A stretch of DNA of 64,000 bases from Lindgomyces ingoldianus (lineage: Eukaryota; Ascomycota; Dothideomycetes; Pleosporales; Lindgomycetaceae): assembly GCF_010093535.1 (NCBI RefSeq), contig NW_022985228.1, positions 62,001-126,000 on the forward strand. The letters are read 5' to 3'. Below, piece by piece: positions 12,101 to 22,731 of the stretch. The notes beneath the pieces were generated by a model. It worked only from the letters and a program-made list of their open reading frames with translations, searched no databases and was not told where the DNA came from. Every line of letters starts with the position of its first letter. Within the stretch, counting starts at the first letter, position 1. The position numbers and the translations under genes were made by a program.

Positions 12101-12784
12101 TAAACTTTTTAAAAAAAAAAAGTAACTTAATAGATTAAGTATAGCTACTTTTACCTTATTTTTTTCTTACTTAAGGTTTTTTTAATAAGAGGTGTTTAAT
12201 AGCGCTATAGAAATAAGAAAATAATATAGCTTATTTAGACCTAAGATTCTTTAGTTAGACTAAGTAAAGCTATTCTAGTATAGAATAGCTTACTAGAGTT
12301 AAGAAGAGGGTTATTTTAACTTAGGGAAATCTATTATGTAGAAGAAACAAACATTCTAGCCTAGAATAACCTATACTAGCAAAAAAAGAGTAGAGTTTAA
12401 GTCTAGCAGAACATTTTAGAATTTTTAGAATATAAAAGCTACAAAGTAAGTAAGCTAAAGGCAGATTAATTTATTACTACTAAAACAGTTACACTTTAAG
12501 TCTAAGAGACATAATGTAAGGGTATTTAACTTTATTAAGAAAAGAAGAAAGAAGCTTAAGCTAAAAAACCTAAAACTACACTATACTATGCATTCTTAAC
12601 TATTTTCACTATAGGATGCGCTAGATTACACTAGATTGTGCTATTAGGGCTCTAGATTAGACATTAAGGTCCTCTATAGGTGAATTTGCAACAGCAGAAT
12701 AACTATTAAAATATTTCTTATTATACCTAGTTAGCTACCTTTTTTTAGCTAAGGTTTAATCCTAACTAGCCTTATTTCTAATAT
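12101..12784. other. Non-coding 3' interior of the 5088 gypsy element
   Basis: RIP-degraded sequence between the chromodomain relic and the left end of composite repeat B. No motif was recognised. With 15545-16028 and 16258-17354 it forms an unusually long (about 2.2 kb) stretch between pol and the 3' LTR. Confidence 0.6.
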
Positions 12785-13062
12785 TATTAGCAGAGCTTGC
12801 TCTGCTTATTATATTCGGGTTTGCAGAACGAAAAGTTGAGCAGAATCTCCTCTTTTGGACGCGCTAGTTAGTCAGAATTTCTTCGGATAAACCCCGGTAA
12901 CGCTATTTCTCTGTCACCTTATGTATTTCTTACATTATTTTTTAAAAAAAATGTATACATAATATAAGTGCACCTTTCTGTTAATTTGCACGCAGTTTGC
13001 TCTAGCATGCGTTGTGTAAAACATGTTTAAATTATTGTTAGTGGCGTCTGTTCCACCTCTCT

Positions 13063-13262
13063 AGCCACATCGGTGTGTCGGGGATTAGCATCAGCCACAT
13101 TGGTGTGTCGGGGATTAGCATCAGCCACATTGGTGTGTCGGGGATTAGCATCAGCCACATTGGTGTGTCGGGGATTAGCATCAGCCGCATCGGTGTGTCG
13201 GGGATTGGCATCAGCCGCATCGGTGTGTCGGGGATTGGCATCAGTGTGTCAGGGATTGGCAG
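13063..13262. repeat. 30-bp minisatellite in B1 (6 units plus a partial)
   Basis: The unit is AGCCACATYGGTGTGTCGGG followed by GATTRGCATC, tandem from 13063 in exact 30-bp steps, ending in a truncated unit that runs into GGCAGCTGCTCACACACC. Because 30 is a multiple of 3, both strands give spurious repeat peptides. Decayed single units recur in the right arm of every B copy (15060, 40845, 52123). Confidence 0.9.
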
Positions 13263-13312
13263 CTGCTCACACACCTGAGTTGCTCACTTTTGCCAAGACC
13301 ACACCACAACAA

Positions 13313-13837
13313 NNNNNNNNNNNNNNNNNNNNNNNNNNNNNNNNNNNNNNNNNNNNNNNNNNNNNNNNNNNNNNNNNNNNNNNNNNNNNNNNNNNNNNNN
13401 NNNNNNNNNNNNNNNNNNNNNNNNNNNNNNNNNNNNNNNNNNNNNNNNNNNNNNNNNNNNNNNNNNNNNNNNNNNNNNNNNNNNNNNNNNNNNNNNNNNN
13501 NNNNNNNNNNNNNNNNNNNNNNNNNNNNNNNNNNNNNNNNNNNNNNNNNNNNNNNNNNNNNNNNNNNNNNNNNNNNNNNNNNNNNNNNNNNNNNNNNNNN
13601 NNNNNNNNNNNNNNNNNNNNNNNNNNNNNNNNNNNNNNNNNNNNNNNNNNNNNNNNNNNNNNNNNNNNNNNNNNNNNNNNNNNNNNNNNNNNNNNNNNNN
13701 NNNNNNNNNNNNNNNNNNNNNNNNNNNNNNNNNNNNNNNNNNNNNNNNNNNNNNNNNNNNNNNNNNNNNNNNNNNNNNNNNNNNNNNNNNNNNNNNNNNN
13801 NNNNNNNNNNNNNNNNNNNNNNNNNNNNNNNNNNNNN
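13313..13837. other. Assembly gap (525 N)
   Basis: The sequence resumes with the reverse-oriented terminus of LTR family F, so the missing segment contains the rest of that LTR or element, inserted into B1. Open frames crossing it are artefacts. Confidence 0.95.
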
Positions 13838-13860
13838 ACAGTAGGTGCGCATATCTGACA
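13838..13860 (-). repeat. Terminus of LTR family F (copy F2), minus orientation
   Basis: Its reverse complement begins TGTCAGATATGCGCACC and continues CTACTGT, matching 1372-1394. It ends exactly where B sequence (GCCTATAACAACCCGCTC) resumes, which sets the insertion edge. The other edge is lost in the gap. Confidence 0.75.
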
Positions 13861-14260
13861 GGCCTATAACAACCCGCTCTAGCACTATAAAGTACAGTAC
13901 AGCCTAGAATATTATTTAGATACTACTTCTACTTCTTGCTTACACGTTTGCGCGTTATGCCTAGTCTAATTGCGCTGTCCGCAGCGCCTTTAGGATTGCT
14001 CACCTACTTTAGCTTGCACCTGCTTCTTTGCCTTCTTCCTGTCACTGCGCGCCCTAACCTCCTTTAGAGCTGTTAAGCGCAGGCCTTTCTAAATATAGCT
14101 GCCTTATTAGCTGCTTAAAGCTTAGTAATTTTCTATTACGCTAACACTAGCTTATGCACAATTATTGCTGCCCTTTTTAAGGCTTTTTTTCTAGAGGCAT
14201 TACCCCCCCTAGAACCCTCTCTATACGTAGAGCTACTTGCAACAGAACTAATATCTACTA
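13861..14260 (-). pseudogene. Fot1-type transposase C-terminal relic inside B1
   Basis: Reverse complement of the 3' end of the Fot1 family: it contains the CCHC-knuckle coding segment (GCGTTATGCCTAGTCTAATT then GCGCTGTCCGCAGCGCC on the plus strand) and the block preceding it. It is a diverged lineage, since the outermost TIR bases ACGTACTTCA are replaced by minisatellite. Interpreted as a Fot1 relative fused into B, or as the real C-terminus of B's own transposase. Confidence 0.6.
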
Positions 14261-14277
14261 GGGATTGCTGCCTGCTA

Positions 14278-14477
14278 CTGTAATCTACTGTAGTTTGCTG
14301 CAATTTGCTATAGTTTGCCGCAATTTGCTGTAGTTTGCTGTAATTTGCTATAGTTTAGTGCAATTTGCTATAGTTTACCGCAATTTGCTATAGTTTGCCG
14401 CAATTTGCTGTAGTTTACTGCAATTTGCTGTAGTTTACTGCAATTTACTGTAGTTTACTATAATTTGCTGTAATTTA
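14278..14477. repeat. 10-bp phased array in B1 (about 20 units)
   Basis: Units alternate CTGTAGTTTG and CTGCAATTTG with exact 10-bp spacing. On the minus strand three units make ten codons (NYSKLQQIAA-like). In B1 the frame is broken by RIP; it stays open in B3 and partly in B4. Confidence 0.92.
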
Positions 14478-15083
14478 CTTTATGCATTTCTTAACACTGC
14501 TAGGTAATCTCTTACTAACAACTCTAGACATTAGCCTATTATATTTAAATAGCAGTTAAAGAAGCAAAACTAGCAGTTGTGCAAGCAAAACAGCTTATTA
14601 AGGTATTACATGTACTACATTAATCTTTACAGCGATAGAGAGGTAGAGGCAGAGGCAGAGGCAGCGCTAGAGCTCTCTAGGACTCTAAGAAATTCCTGCA
14701 GAGGCAACAAACTACACAAGCTACAGCTCTACAACTAGGGCTTTAATGCTAAAACAATTAAATTAAAGATATTAAGTAGTAGTATTAAGCGTAGCGTAGC
14801 AGTATTAGGTAGTAAAAGGAACAGGCGCAACGCTAGAGACTATAAGGTGCAAAGAAGAGGAAGACTATTATAAAAGTAGAAACATGTTAAGAGCTAAAGC
14901 TAGAACCTATTTTTTTAATTATAGCTAATAATTAACTAATTTCTAAATAACTAATCTTAAATTTATATAAACTTTAAGTTTTTAAAAAAAGATTTTACTA
15001 ACTTAATTAAAGCTAAGAATTAGCTAGCTATTATTTAAGGTTTTTTTTTTTAGCTATATTAGTGTGTTAGGGATTAGTATTAG

Positions 15084-15313
15084 TGTGAAGCTATGTAAGA
15101 CACTAGAAGCATAAGGAACTAGATTAAATGTATTGCTAGAGGAATCCTTTATAGGAGTCTATATATATGCGAAATAAGTGGGTGAGTCTTAGCAACAGGC
15201 CATGGTGAGATGCATACAACTATAGTGCTAACGCATCTGACCATCGTGTGACAACACATCTAACTATTGTGTGACAATAGTGACAACGCATCTAAGTGTC
15301 ACTACTGCAAACA
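15084..15313 (+). repeat. Solo LTR (230 bp) in B1
   Basis: Begins TGTGAAGCTATG, ends CTACTGCAAACA, flanked by perfect TSD ATTAG (15079-15083 and 15314-15318). The sequence without it matches the uninterrupted B4 at 52130-52180. A related solo LTR is at 16029-16257. Confidence 0.92.
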
Positions 15314-16028
15314 ATTAGCTACATTAGTGTGTTAGAGATTAGTATTAGCTACGCTTAGTTACAGGCTATAATTAGTTACATGCTACAGTTAAATGTTGTT
15401 GTTATGCGTCTATTACTTGTCTAATACTACTTTGCTAAGCATTATGCTGCAACTATTCTTTAACCTAAATAACCTACCTTAATGCGCTAACTATTGCTCT
15501 AAGCAAGCTTTGCTTTTACAGATTATTTATAAACTGTCGTAGTATTTTTAGCTTTATTATGCTTTTTAAAGATGTAGTAGATTACATTAGCAGCTTTAGC
15601 AGCATTAATGTAATAATATTACTTAGCTTTAGTAACACAGACACCTTTAACACTATATTTCTTTTATTATGCTAGTTAGCGCTAGAATAGTTAAGAATAG
15701 CATATACTTACTTTCTTAGATAAAGTTATTATAGCTTTATCTTTATTAAAGTTCTTCTTAAGCGCTTTACACTTTTTCTTTTTTTTCTTAGCAATATTAG
15801 CTTTAGAGTAGGCGCGCTTCTTAAAAACAACTCTAGTCTTAGTAATTTTACCTATAGCGCTACTGTGCGCGTATAGATAGTTGTTATACAGGATTCTGTT
15901 TTTGCTATAAACTATTAAAAGCTAGAATAGAGCTAATTAAGTTAGATTATGCTACAATAGAAAGACTTACACTTAAAAAAACTAAATAATAGTGTTTACT
16001 TATAATATAACTATTACATTAGCCTATA

Positions 16029-16257
16029 TGTTTGCATTGGTGACACTCGGATGCGTCGTCACCATAGTCGCACGATAGTCGGATGTGTCGTCACACGATG
16101 ATCATGCGTCGGCACCATAGTCGTATGCATCTCAGCACAGTCTCTTGCCACGACTCACCCACTTATTTCGCATATATATAGACTCCTGCATAGGACTCCT
16201 CTAGCAAGACAATACAATCCAGTTCCTCATGTCTTTGGTGCTCCACATAGCTTCACA
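16029..16257 (-). repeat. Solo LTR (229 bp), same family as 15084-15313
   Basis: On the plus strand it begins TGTTTGCATTGGTGACAC and ends ATAGCTTCACA, the reverse complement of the other copy. TSD CTATA occurs at 16024-16028 and 16258-16262. It keeps many CpG and CpA sites, so it is much less RIP-mutated than the gypsy interior around it. Confidence 0.92.
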
Positions 16258-16441
16258 CTATATAAACTAAGTAAGGTTAAGTAGATTAACAGAGGCTAAA
16301 ATGTTAAGCATAGTGTCTTTAAAAGCCTGTTATTTAAGTTTAAAGGTAATAGGAAGCTATCTAGAGTTAGCCTAGACAGACTGCGTGTAAATATGCTAAA
16401 AGGAGCTAAAATACACACTTTAAAGCACTTCTTACTAGATT

Positions 16442-16819
16442 TAAAGTAATAAGCACACTTAGTATACTTAATTCTTTTTTCTTTTATGCTATAACATAAC
16501 TTGTTATTTATAAGCATATAATAGCTACTACTTTTATTTATAATGCTTTTACAGAACATTTTGTTAACACATTAAACACAAAAGTTATTAAAGTGTAAGT
16601 TTACATTAGTAAAAGCTAATTAATTTTTTTTAAAGTAATAAGCACACTTAGTATACTTAATTCTTTTTTCTTTTATGCTATAACATAACTTGTTATTTAT
16701 AAGCATATAATAGCTACTACTTTTATTTATAATGCTTTTACAGAACATTTTGTTAACACATTAAACACAAAAGTTATTAAAGTGTAAGTTTACATTAGTA
16801 AAAGCTAATTAATTTTTTT
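16442..16819. repeat. Perfect tandem duplication, 189 bp x 2
   Basis: 16442-16630 and 16631-16819 appear identical by eye, from TAAAGTAATAAGCACAC to CTAATTAATTTTTTT. It lies in RIP-saturated gypsy interior. No gene is recognised. Confidence 0.93.
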
Positions 16820-17354
16820 TAAAAGAAACTATAGCTAAATTACAACAGAGTAGGCTGCAGAGGTTTATTTTAAAGTTGTTAAGTAAAGTTAAGCATAAGA
16901 GAAAAAGCTAAGAGCAGATTAGGTAACAGGCAGGCGTAAGCAGAGTAGGATAGGACTATTAAAGCTTGTTAGCACCCCTTTGCGCTAGATTACACTAGAG
17001 TGGCTTAAAATGTACTTACTTTAAAAAGTTTAAAATCTTCTAAATTCTAAGCTGTAGAGAGGGCAGAGGTGTAAAGAAGATAAATTTCTAGGACAGTTAG
17101 ACCCTATATATACTGTCCTAACTGCTACTCTATTAGTGTAAGATATACTGCTATTTTACCTTTACTTTTACTCTGTACTTTTACTTTACCTTTACTTAAT
17201 AACTCTAGGTTATTTTTAAATAAACTTGCATAGAATTAACTAAAATAGGTAAAAGTAAGTTTTTAAGGCATTATATAACACTCTCTTATGCTACTTCAGC
17301 CTATTGTTATCTGTTCTATCCTCTAAGTTGTAGGACTACTATAAGGGGGGATAA

Positions 17355-17555
17355 TGTAAGGCTAGATGTTCTAGAACAGGCTAGTATAGCCTCACCTAAC
17401 CTGTTTAGAGGTTGTATGACCTGTGCTTTGTATATAAGCATAAATCCTAACAAGCGAAGCTTAGCAGCGATTTGTCTCTCTTACAATACACTCCTATCTT
17501 TCTCCGAAAGCTTGCTCTCAGTGCTATTCGTGCTACTTACTATCCTATCTTTACA
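17355..17555 (+). repeat. 3' LTR of the 5088 gypsy element
   Basis: 201 bp, starting TGTAAGGCTAGATG after AAGGGGGGATAA. Its first half is RIP-mutated and its second half is clean (AAGCGAAGC, CTCCGAAAGC, GCTATTCGTG), the reverse of the 5' LTR. Confidence 0.92.
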
Positions 17556-17560
17556 CCTTC

Positions 17561-18121
17561 TTATTAGCACAGCCTTTATAAACACTAAATAGTGTGCTTT
17601 TTAAGCACACACTAGTGTTTATAGCTATGTAAAAATTAAAAGCTAAGAGCTTTTTACTTTTTTTTTTAGATAATAGCGCAGCAACATAGCTACAGCACTA
17701 TTTCTAAATAAGTGGCAGCTAAGGCTCTAAGTAAGGTAGAAGCTTATAGACATGCGCAAGAATCTCCTCTTTAAAGCACTAAGCAAAAGATATAATAAGT
17801 ATAGTAAAAGAAAATAAGGTTATAGCTAAAAGAACTAGTTAAAGAGAAGCTAAAGTAAAAGTAAAAAAAAACGTTTAGAAATAGTAGAAATAGTATTTTA
17901 TACTTAAACCTACACTTACTTTTTTTACTTTATGTAAGGTCTAAAGTTGCTTTAGAGCCTTACTACTTACAACCTACTTAGTATAGAGTGTTAGAAAGAT
18001 AAAAAAAATATATAAATAGCTTAAAAAAACTATTACTTATACTTACACTTAACTAACTAAAAGAGTAACTACTTTTAGTAAATAGAAATGCATTAAAAGC
18101 ATTATCTTTAAGCATTTTATA
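17561..18121. other. RIP-saturated sequence, no recognisable gene
   Basis: Continuation of 4255-5082 on the far side of the gypsy insertion. It contains an imperfect inverted repeat around AAACACTA and TAGTGTTT at 17579-17622. No domain recognised. Confidence 0.6.
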
Positions 18122-19225
18122 TAACGTACTTTATAGGCAAGTTGCTTACACACCTAAGTTGCTTACTTTTACTAAGACCCCACTAAACTACCCTTCCTAC
18201 ACTAATGCATTCCCTACAACACTACTTAGACACGCTAAAAGAATGTTAGATATAGCTTACACTCTAAGCTTTTAAATAAAATATAAAACTCTTAAAGAAA
18301 TGTACTGCAGCTATGTGCAAGGTCTTATAAAAAATAATAAATAACTATAGCGCTAGACAACCTTTACAAGCTAATTCTACAGCTAAATTATAAAGGCTAG
18401 GCAATAAAAAAAAGTAGGTAATTATTAAGACTATACTTAAGCTATATGCGTAAGGAATTTCCTCTTAGATAGCATTTATAGCTAATATAGCTAATTCTTT
18501 ATGTGCTAAGCGTAATCTAGGCTATGTTTACATAAACTAGCCTAGTATGTTTATAAAGCGTTATTTAAAGCTTAAAGTAAAGTTTTAAGTGTAAGTATAG
18601 TTAAAAGATATTTAGCTAATTATAAACTCTATTTTGCTAAAGTTGTACATGTTATTATCTTAGATGCTATACTTAGCTTTAATATTCTCTACAAGGCTAA
18701 ACCTGCTCTAAATTACTCTAGAACTCTTAGAAAAAGCTCTCTTATAGTTATACTTACACTTAAACATTACTTTAAGCTCTAAATAACACTTTACAAATAT
18801 ACTAGGCTAGTTTATATAAACATAGCCTAGATTACACTTAGCGCGCAAAGAATTAGCTATATTAGCTATAAATGCTATCTAAGGGGAAATTCTTTGCGCA
18901 TATAGCTTAAGTATAGTCTTAACAATTACCTGCTTCTTTTTATTACCTAGCCTCTATAATTTAGCTGTAGAATTAGCTTATAAAGGTTGTCTAGCGCTAT
19001 AGTTATTTATTGTCTTTTATAGAACCTTGCACATAGCTATAGCATGTTTCTTTAAGAGTTTTATGTCTTATTTAAAAGCTTAGAGTGTAAGCTGTATCTA
19101 ATGTTCTTTTAGCGCGTCTAAGTAGTGTTGTAGGGAATGCATTAGTGTAGAAAAAGTAGTTTTATAGGGTCTTAGCAAAAGTAAGCAACTTAGGTGTGTA
19201 AGCAACTTGCCTGTGAAGTACGTTA
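18122..19225 (-). mobile_element. Fold-back derivative of Fot1 (1104 bp)
   Basis: Bounded by TA and the Fot1 TIR (ACGTACTTTATAGGCAAG). Left and right arms of about 476 bp are inverted copies of each other and both match the 5' end of the full-length Fot1. The centre of about 150 bp is the continuation of the Fot1 5' region, here in minus orientation. It is exactly the same length as the copies at 44430 and 62854. It lacks the transposase beyond the first catalytic region, so it is non-autonomous. Confidence 0.9.
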
Positions 19226-19925
19226 TAGAGATATTTTTAAAGCACTAATTTATTAATACTTAAGAGAACTAGTAGAACAACTTGCTTATATAGCACTATA
19301 CTTCTCTATTTAGCACTTACAACTTTAGACTAGAGTAGCTGTAAACTTAGTTTTAAAAGCTTTATAGCACTAACTTTAGAACTGTTTTAGTAATACATTA
19401 AGACTTTAAGCTATTTTAAATAAAATTATAATATTATAAGCTTACTAATAACTATGCTTTTAAAAAGAACTACCTGCGCAAGAGTAGTGCATTTATAAAT
19501 GCTCTATAGTACTTGTAAGTACTAAAACTAAAACTTTAGAACCTTTAAAAGAAGACTTTAACTAGATAGTAAGAAAGAAAAGTTGCAATCTTAAGTTACT
19601 TTTATAGAAGTAGGCTTTTTAATTATAGTCTATCTACTTTACTTAGCTTCTGCAGGCCTATTAAGCTTAACCTAATAAGATAAGAACACTCTATATTAGC
19701 AGCTACAGCGCTAGTAATAATATTTTAAATTACCTAGTTATACTTCTTTAGACATAGTTTTTTCTTACTACGGTTTTCTAAAGTTTAGTTACTAGTAATA
19801 AGTACTACCTAGGCGTAACCTGTACAGTCACCACTGCAGGTCTGCCTAGGGCTAGTCTAAGTTACTATAATATCCTACCTATCTAATTGCAGGATTAAGG
19901 ACAACCTGCAGAAGAAGGGGGGTTA
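19226..19925 (+). pseudogene. 3' interior of an LTR element, RIP-degraded
   Basis: It ends with a polypurine tract AGAAGGGGGGTTA directly before an LTR start. Around 19800-19920 the sequence is less mutated (GGCGTAACC, CAGTCACCACTGCAGG). I recognised no protein domain. It is separated from 17561-18121 only by the fold-back insertion. Confidence 0.55.
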
Positions 19926-20136
19926 TGTTACAGTTAACTTAGACACTTAAACATGCCTTAGACTCTCCCTAGAGAGCCCTTAGCCTAGCCTTAGGCACAT
20001 GACGTCCTGTCACGTGCCCTAGCACATATATATATATCCTCTCACAAACCCCTAAGTCTCCTTAAGGATTTGTCTATTAATACTATCCTATACCCTCTTC
20101 TGCGCTTTATGCTTCCTGCTTTACAGTGCTTTCACA
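19926..20136 (+). repeat. LTR (about 211 bp) following a polypurine tract
   Basis: Starts TGTTACAGTTAAC; the proposed end is GTGCTTTCACA, next to the truncated fold-back relic. A CACGTG-type palindrome, a run of TA dinucleotides (CACATATATATATATCC) as a possible TATA region, and a pyrimidine-rich segment follow. The partner LTR and TSD were not found in the window. Confidence 0.65.
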
Positions 20137-20733
20137 CTTATCTTACTAAAGTTGTACATGTTATTATCCTAGATGCTATACTTAGCTTTAATATTCTCTA
20201 TAAGGCTAAACCTGCTTTAAATTACTCTAGGACTCTTATAGAAAGCTTTTTTATAGTTATACTACACTTAAACATTACTTTAAGGTCTAAATAACACTTT
20301 CTAAACATGCTAGGCTAGTTTATGCTAATATAGCCTAGATTACGCTTAGTGCGCAAAGAATTAGCTATATTAGCTATAAATGCTATCTAAGAGGAAAATT
20401 CTTATGTATATAGCTTAAGTATAGTCTTAATGATTACCTGCTTTTTTTTATTACCTAGCCTTTATAAGTTAGCTATAGAATTAGCTTATAACAGTTGTCT
20501 AGCGCTATAGTTATTTGTTGTCTTTTAAAGGACTCTGTATATAGCTGCAGCATGTTTTTTTAAAAGTTTTATATTTTATTTAAAAGCTTAAAGCATAAGC
20601 TGTATCTAACATTCTTTTAGCATGTCTAAGTAGTGTTGTTAGGAATGCATTAGTGTAGAAAGAGTAGTTTAGTAGAGTCTTAGTAAAAGTAAGTAACTTA
20701 GGTGTGTAAGCAACTCGCCTGTAAAGTATATTA
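20137..20733 (-). mobile_element. Partial Fot1 fold-back element
   Basis: Centre and right arm only, closely matching 18645-19225, ending in GCCTGTAAAGTATATTA at the TA. The left half is missing where the LTR at 19926-20136 begins, so that LTR element or a deletion removed it. Confidence 0.82.
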
Positions 20734-20892
20734 TATATAAAAACAAAACTACTGTTTTTATTACATAAAAATAAAACTACTTTTATTTTATATTAGAAAG
20801 AAAGAATTTATATTCTTCTTTACTACTAATTTAAATACTCTTATATAAAGAGATTCTAAAAGATGCTAACTAGCGCTAGCTATAACATTAAT
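20734..20892 (+). pseudogene. Left fragment of an old copia element (copia H)
   Basis: The last bases before the TTAAT TSD read in frame into the segment after 27985, giving NTIVLEKIKKFYYFYQLYN, the linker between the zinc-binding part and the catalytic core of fungal copia integrases. This shows that the copia at 20893-27980 landed inside an older copia. Confidence 0.7.
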
Positions 20893-21089
20893 TGTCGCGT
20901 ATACTAAGAGCCTTGGCTGGGGCTTAGAGCCTGGAACTGGGGCTCAGAGCCTGGGACGCAGCTTAGGATCTAGAGATATTATGTTCTAAAGCTTAGTGTA
21001 TATAAGAAGAGCCCTTAGCTCTCTTAGATAGCAGAGTTACTTTATCTAATCTTCTAAACAGCTACTGCTAGGCTATTTTATTCTCTATA
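20893..21089 (+). repeat. 5' LTR of copia
   Basis: Starts TGTCGCGTATACTAAGAGCC. The triple GGCTTAGAGCCTGG-type direct repeat is intact here and RIP-mutated in the 3' LTR. The inner end is CTCTATA where the other LTR has CTCTACA. A TATA-like GTATATAAG is at about 20998-21006. Confidence 0.92.
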
Positions 21090-21105
21090 GTTATAGGCCT
21101 AGCGC
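21090..21105 (+). promoter_or_regulatory. Candidate primer-binding site, half-tRNA (initiator Met) type
   Basis: GTTATAGGCCTAGCGC abuts the LTR. GTTATGRGCC is complementary to the CUCAU-containing anticodon arm of initiator tRNA-Met, the half-tRNA priming used by Drosophila copia. The third purine is A here, as RIP of TTATGGGCC would give. Shared with 22809 and, on the minus strand, with 62339. Confidence 0.6.
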
Positions 21106-21229
21106 TTTAAGAACTTAGGACAATTCTTTTTATATAACTATAGCGCTAGGAAAAGCTATTTAAAAGCTTTATTTTTTACTTTTATTAATCTTTATTACTT
21201 TTAAAGCTTAAGTTATAGCTAATTAAGAT

Positions 21230-22731
21230 GCTTCTCTTCTAACAGGAGTATACTAGCTTAAGGACTATATAAGCTAGCCTTTTTAGTTTATCTAGCTCTA
21301 GTTCTATGCTCTTAGCAAAAACCTATAGGATATAATTAATCTAGATAGACTAAACACTCTAAATCCTATAGACAGCGCTCTAGAGATGCCTACACTTAAA
21401 GTAATTACTGCTAAGAACTTTCTAAAGAAGGCTAATATATAGTACTAGACTAATATTACTAATTACTAAGCTTAATTAAGTAACTAGGCTTCCTGCGCAA
21501 CACGTTTTTAGATAATCTAGAACTAAGTTAATGCAACTATTACACTAAACCTTCTAGGACCTATAATAATATAGATTATGTTAAAGAACTAATCTACCTT
21601 ATAAGTACTTATATAAGCCTTAAAATAAAAGCTAGCACTAATAAACATAAGCATGAAAAATTTTATATAAGTAAAGTATAAAGCTTACCTTACTAAAGTA
21701 AAGTATAGCACTATAACTTTAAAAGCTTAGTACTAGTAGTAGCACTTCCTATACACTAAGGTAAGAACCTATAAAATTCTTAACATAGAAGGCTAGCTAG
21801 CTACATAAGACTTCCTAGACGCCCTAGCTCTAAAGCTTGCACTAGACTAGGCGCGCTCTATGCACTAGAGGGTTATAGAGGCTAGCGCACTTAGTAAAGA
21901 ACTTTTAATAATTTAAAAAATTAGTAAAATCTTTTTAATAATGCTTTAAATGCACTCTCTACGCATAAGCAACTAAGGTATATGTATATTTATAACACTT
22001 AGTAGATAATTAGATAATAATTTAGCTTAATTTATTTTAGCCTAATTAAGCCACCTGTGCTTATATAGACCTTTAGAGTAATTCTATTATTTATAAAAAG
22101 CAGTAAACTGTAGAGACTTTATATTAGTAGTTACTAGAAAGCTAAAGAAACTTAGTAAAACTGCACACTAAAAGATCTTTAAAAGGCTTAAGTAAGTGTA
22201 GTATAAAAAAGTAAAGGCTATACTGCTTAAAAAAGGCTATATAATTTTAGATAAAGCCTCTCTTGCTTTAAAAGCTATTAAAGAATTAGATAAGCTAGCA
22301 TTTTTAAGAAGCATTATTACTACACTTATTAACTTAGCACTTTTAGTAAAACTAAAGATGCATATAACTATAGATTTTAACACTTACCTACTTTTTATAA
22401 GCATAATTCTAGATAATAAAAGTGCTATGTACTTAGTAAATAGTATAAAGCTAGTTATACCTAAGTTATTTAAAAAAGCTTAAAGTTTATATATAGTAAA
22501 AGCTAGCACTTAGTTGTTCTTAATTTAGAAAATAGAAACTAGAAAGCTTAAAAAAGTATTAAATAAAGTATAAAAAAAGTGTATAAAAGATCTTATACTA
22601 TAAAAAGTAGTTATAGTAAAAAAATTTTATGTTAATATTATCTTAAAAGCTTGTTTAAAAGAAAAAGCACTATAGTATTTAAAACTTAACTATACACTGC
22701 GCATAGGCACACTAGAAAAGAATAAGGTACT
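21230..22731 (+). pseudogene. Copia gag and protease relic
   Basis: A gag-like segment at 21300-21900 is followed by a protease-to-integrase linker: FNTYLLFISIILDNKSAMYL, LVIPKLFKKA, EKALQYLKLNYTLRIGTLEK. Stops replace Q/W. The frame is interrupted by the TRIM at 22732. Confidence 0.6.

Larger units (their letters stand above)
12785..15544. mobile_element. Composite repeat family B, copy B1
   Basis: The left end TATTATTAGCAGAGCTTGCT is shared with 37134 and 38226; the right end GCAAGCTTTGCTTTTACAG then ACTGTCGTAGTATTT is shared with 41228. Order: about 270 bp of low-RIP sequence, a 30-bp minisatellite, N gap, a reversed Fot1-type transposase C-terminus, a 10-bp array, a GGCAGA hexamer run, and a right part with decayed minisatellite units. 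Weak inverted-repeat similarity of the ends and TA at the left border suggest a TA-targeting DNA transposon, but class is unproven. A solo LTR sits at 15084-15313. Confidence 0.65.
5088..17555 (+). mobile_element. Ty3/gypsy LTR retrotransposon with nested insertions
   Basis: Two 201-bp LTRs (5088-5288 and 17355-17555) face each other and are flanked by a perfect 5-bp TSD CCTTC (5083-5087 and 17556-17560). A polypurine tract, AAGGGGGGATAA, abuts the right LTR. Internal order on the plus strand is gag with zinc knuckle, protease, RT, RNase H, integrase, chromodomain. Insertions inside it are the 1797-bp LTR element at 8169, composite repeat B at about 12785-15544, and a solo LTR at 16029. A third LTR of the family, as a solo, lies at 51410-51590. 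Confidence 0.92.

Noticed and set aside
13063..13262. CRISPR-like regular repeats
   Set aside because: Tandem 30-bp units with no spacers, in a eukaryotic transposon context.
13038..13885. Several overlapping open frames, up to 261 codons
   Set aside because: They run through the 30-bp minisatellite (unit length divisible by 3) and a 525-N gap; translation of N is meaningless.
16296..16559. 87-codon minus-strand frame
   Set aside because: Inside gypsy 3' interior and the 189-bp duplication; AT-rich composition and no motif.
20070..20294. 74-codon plus-strand frame
   Set aside because: Spans the junction of an LTR and a truncated fold-back element.
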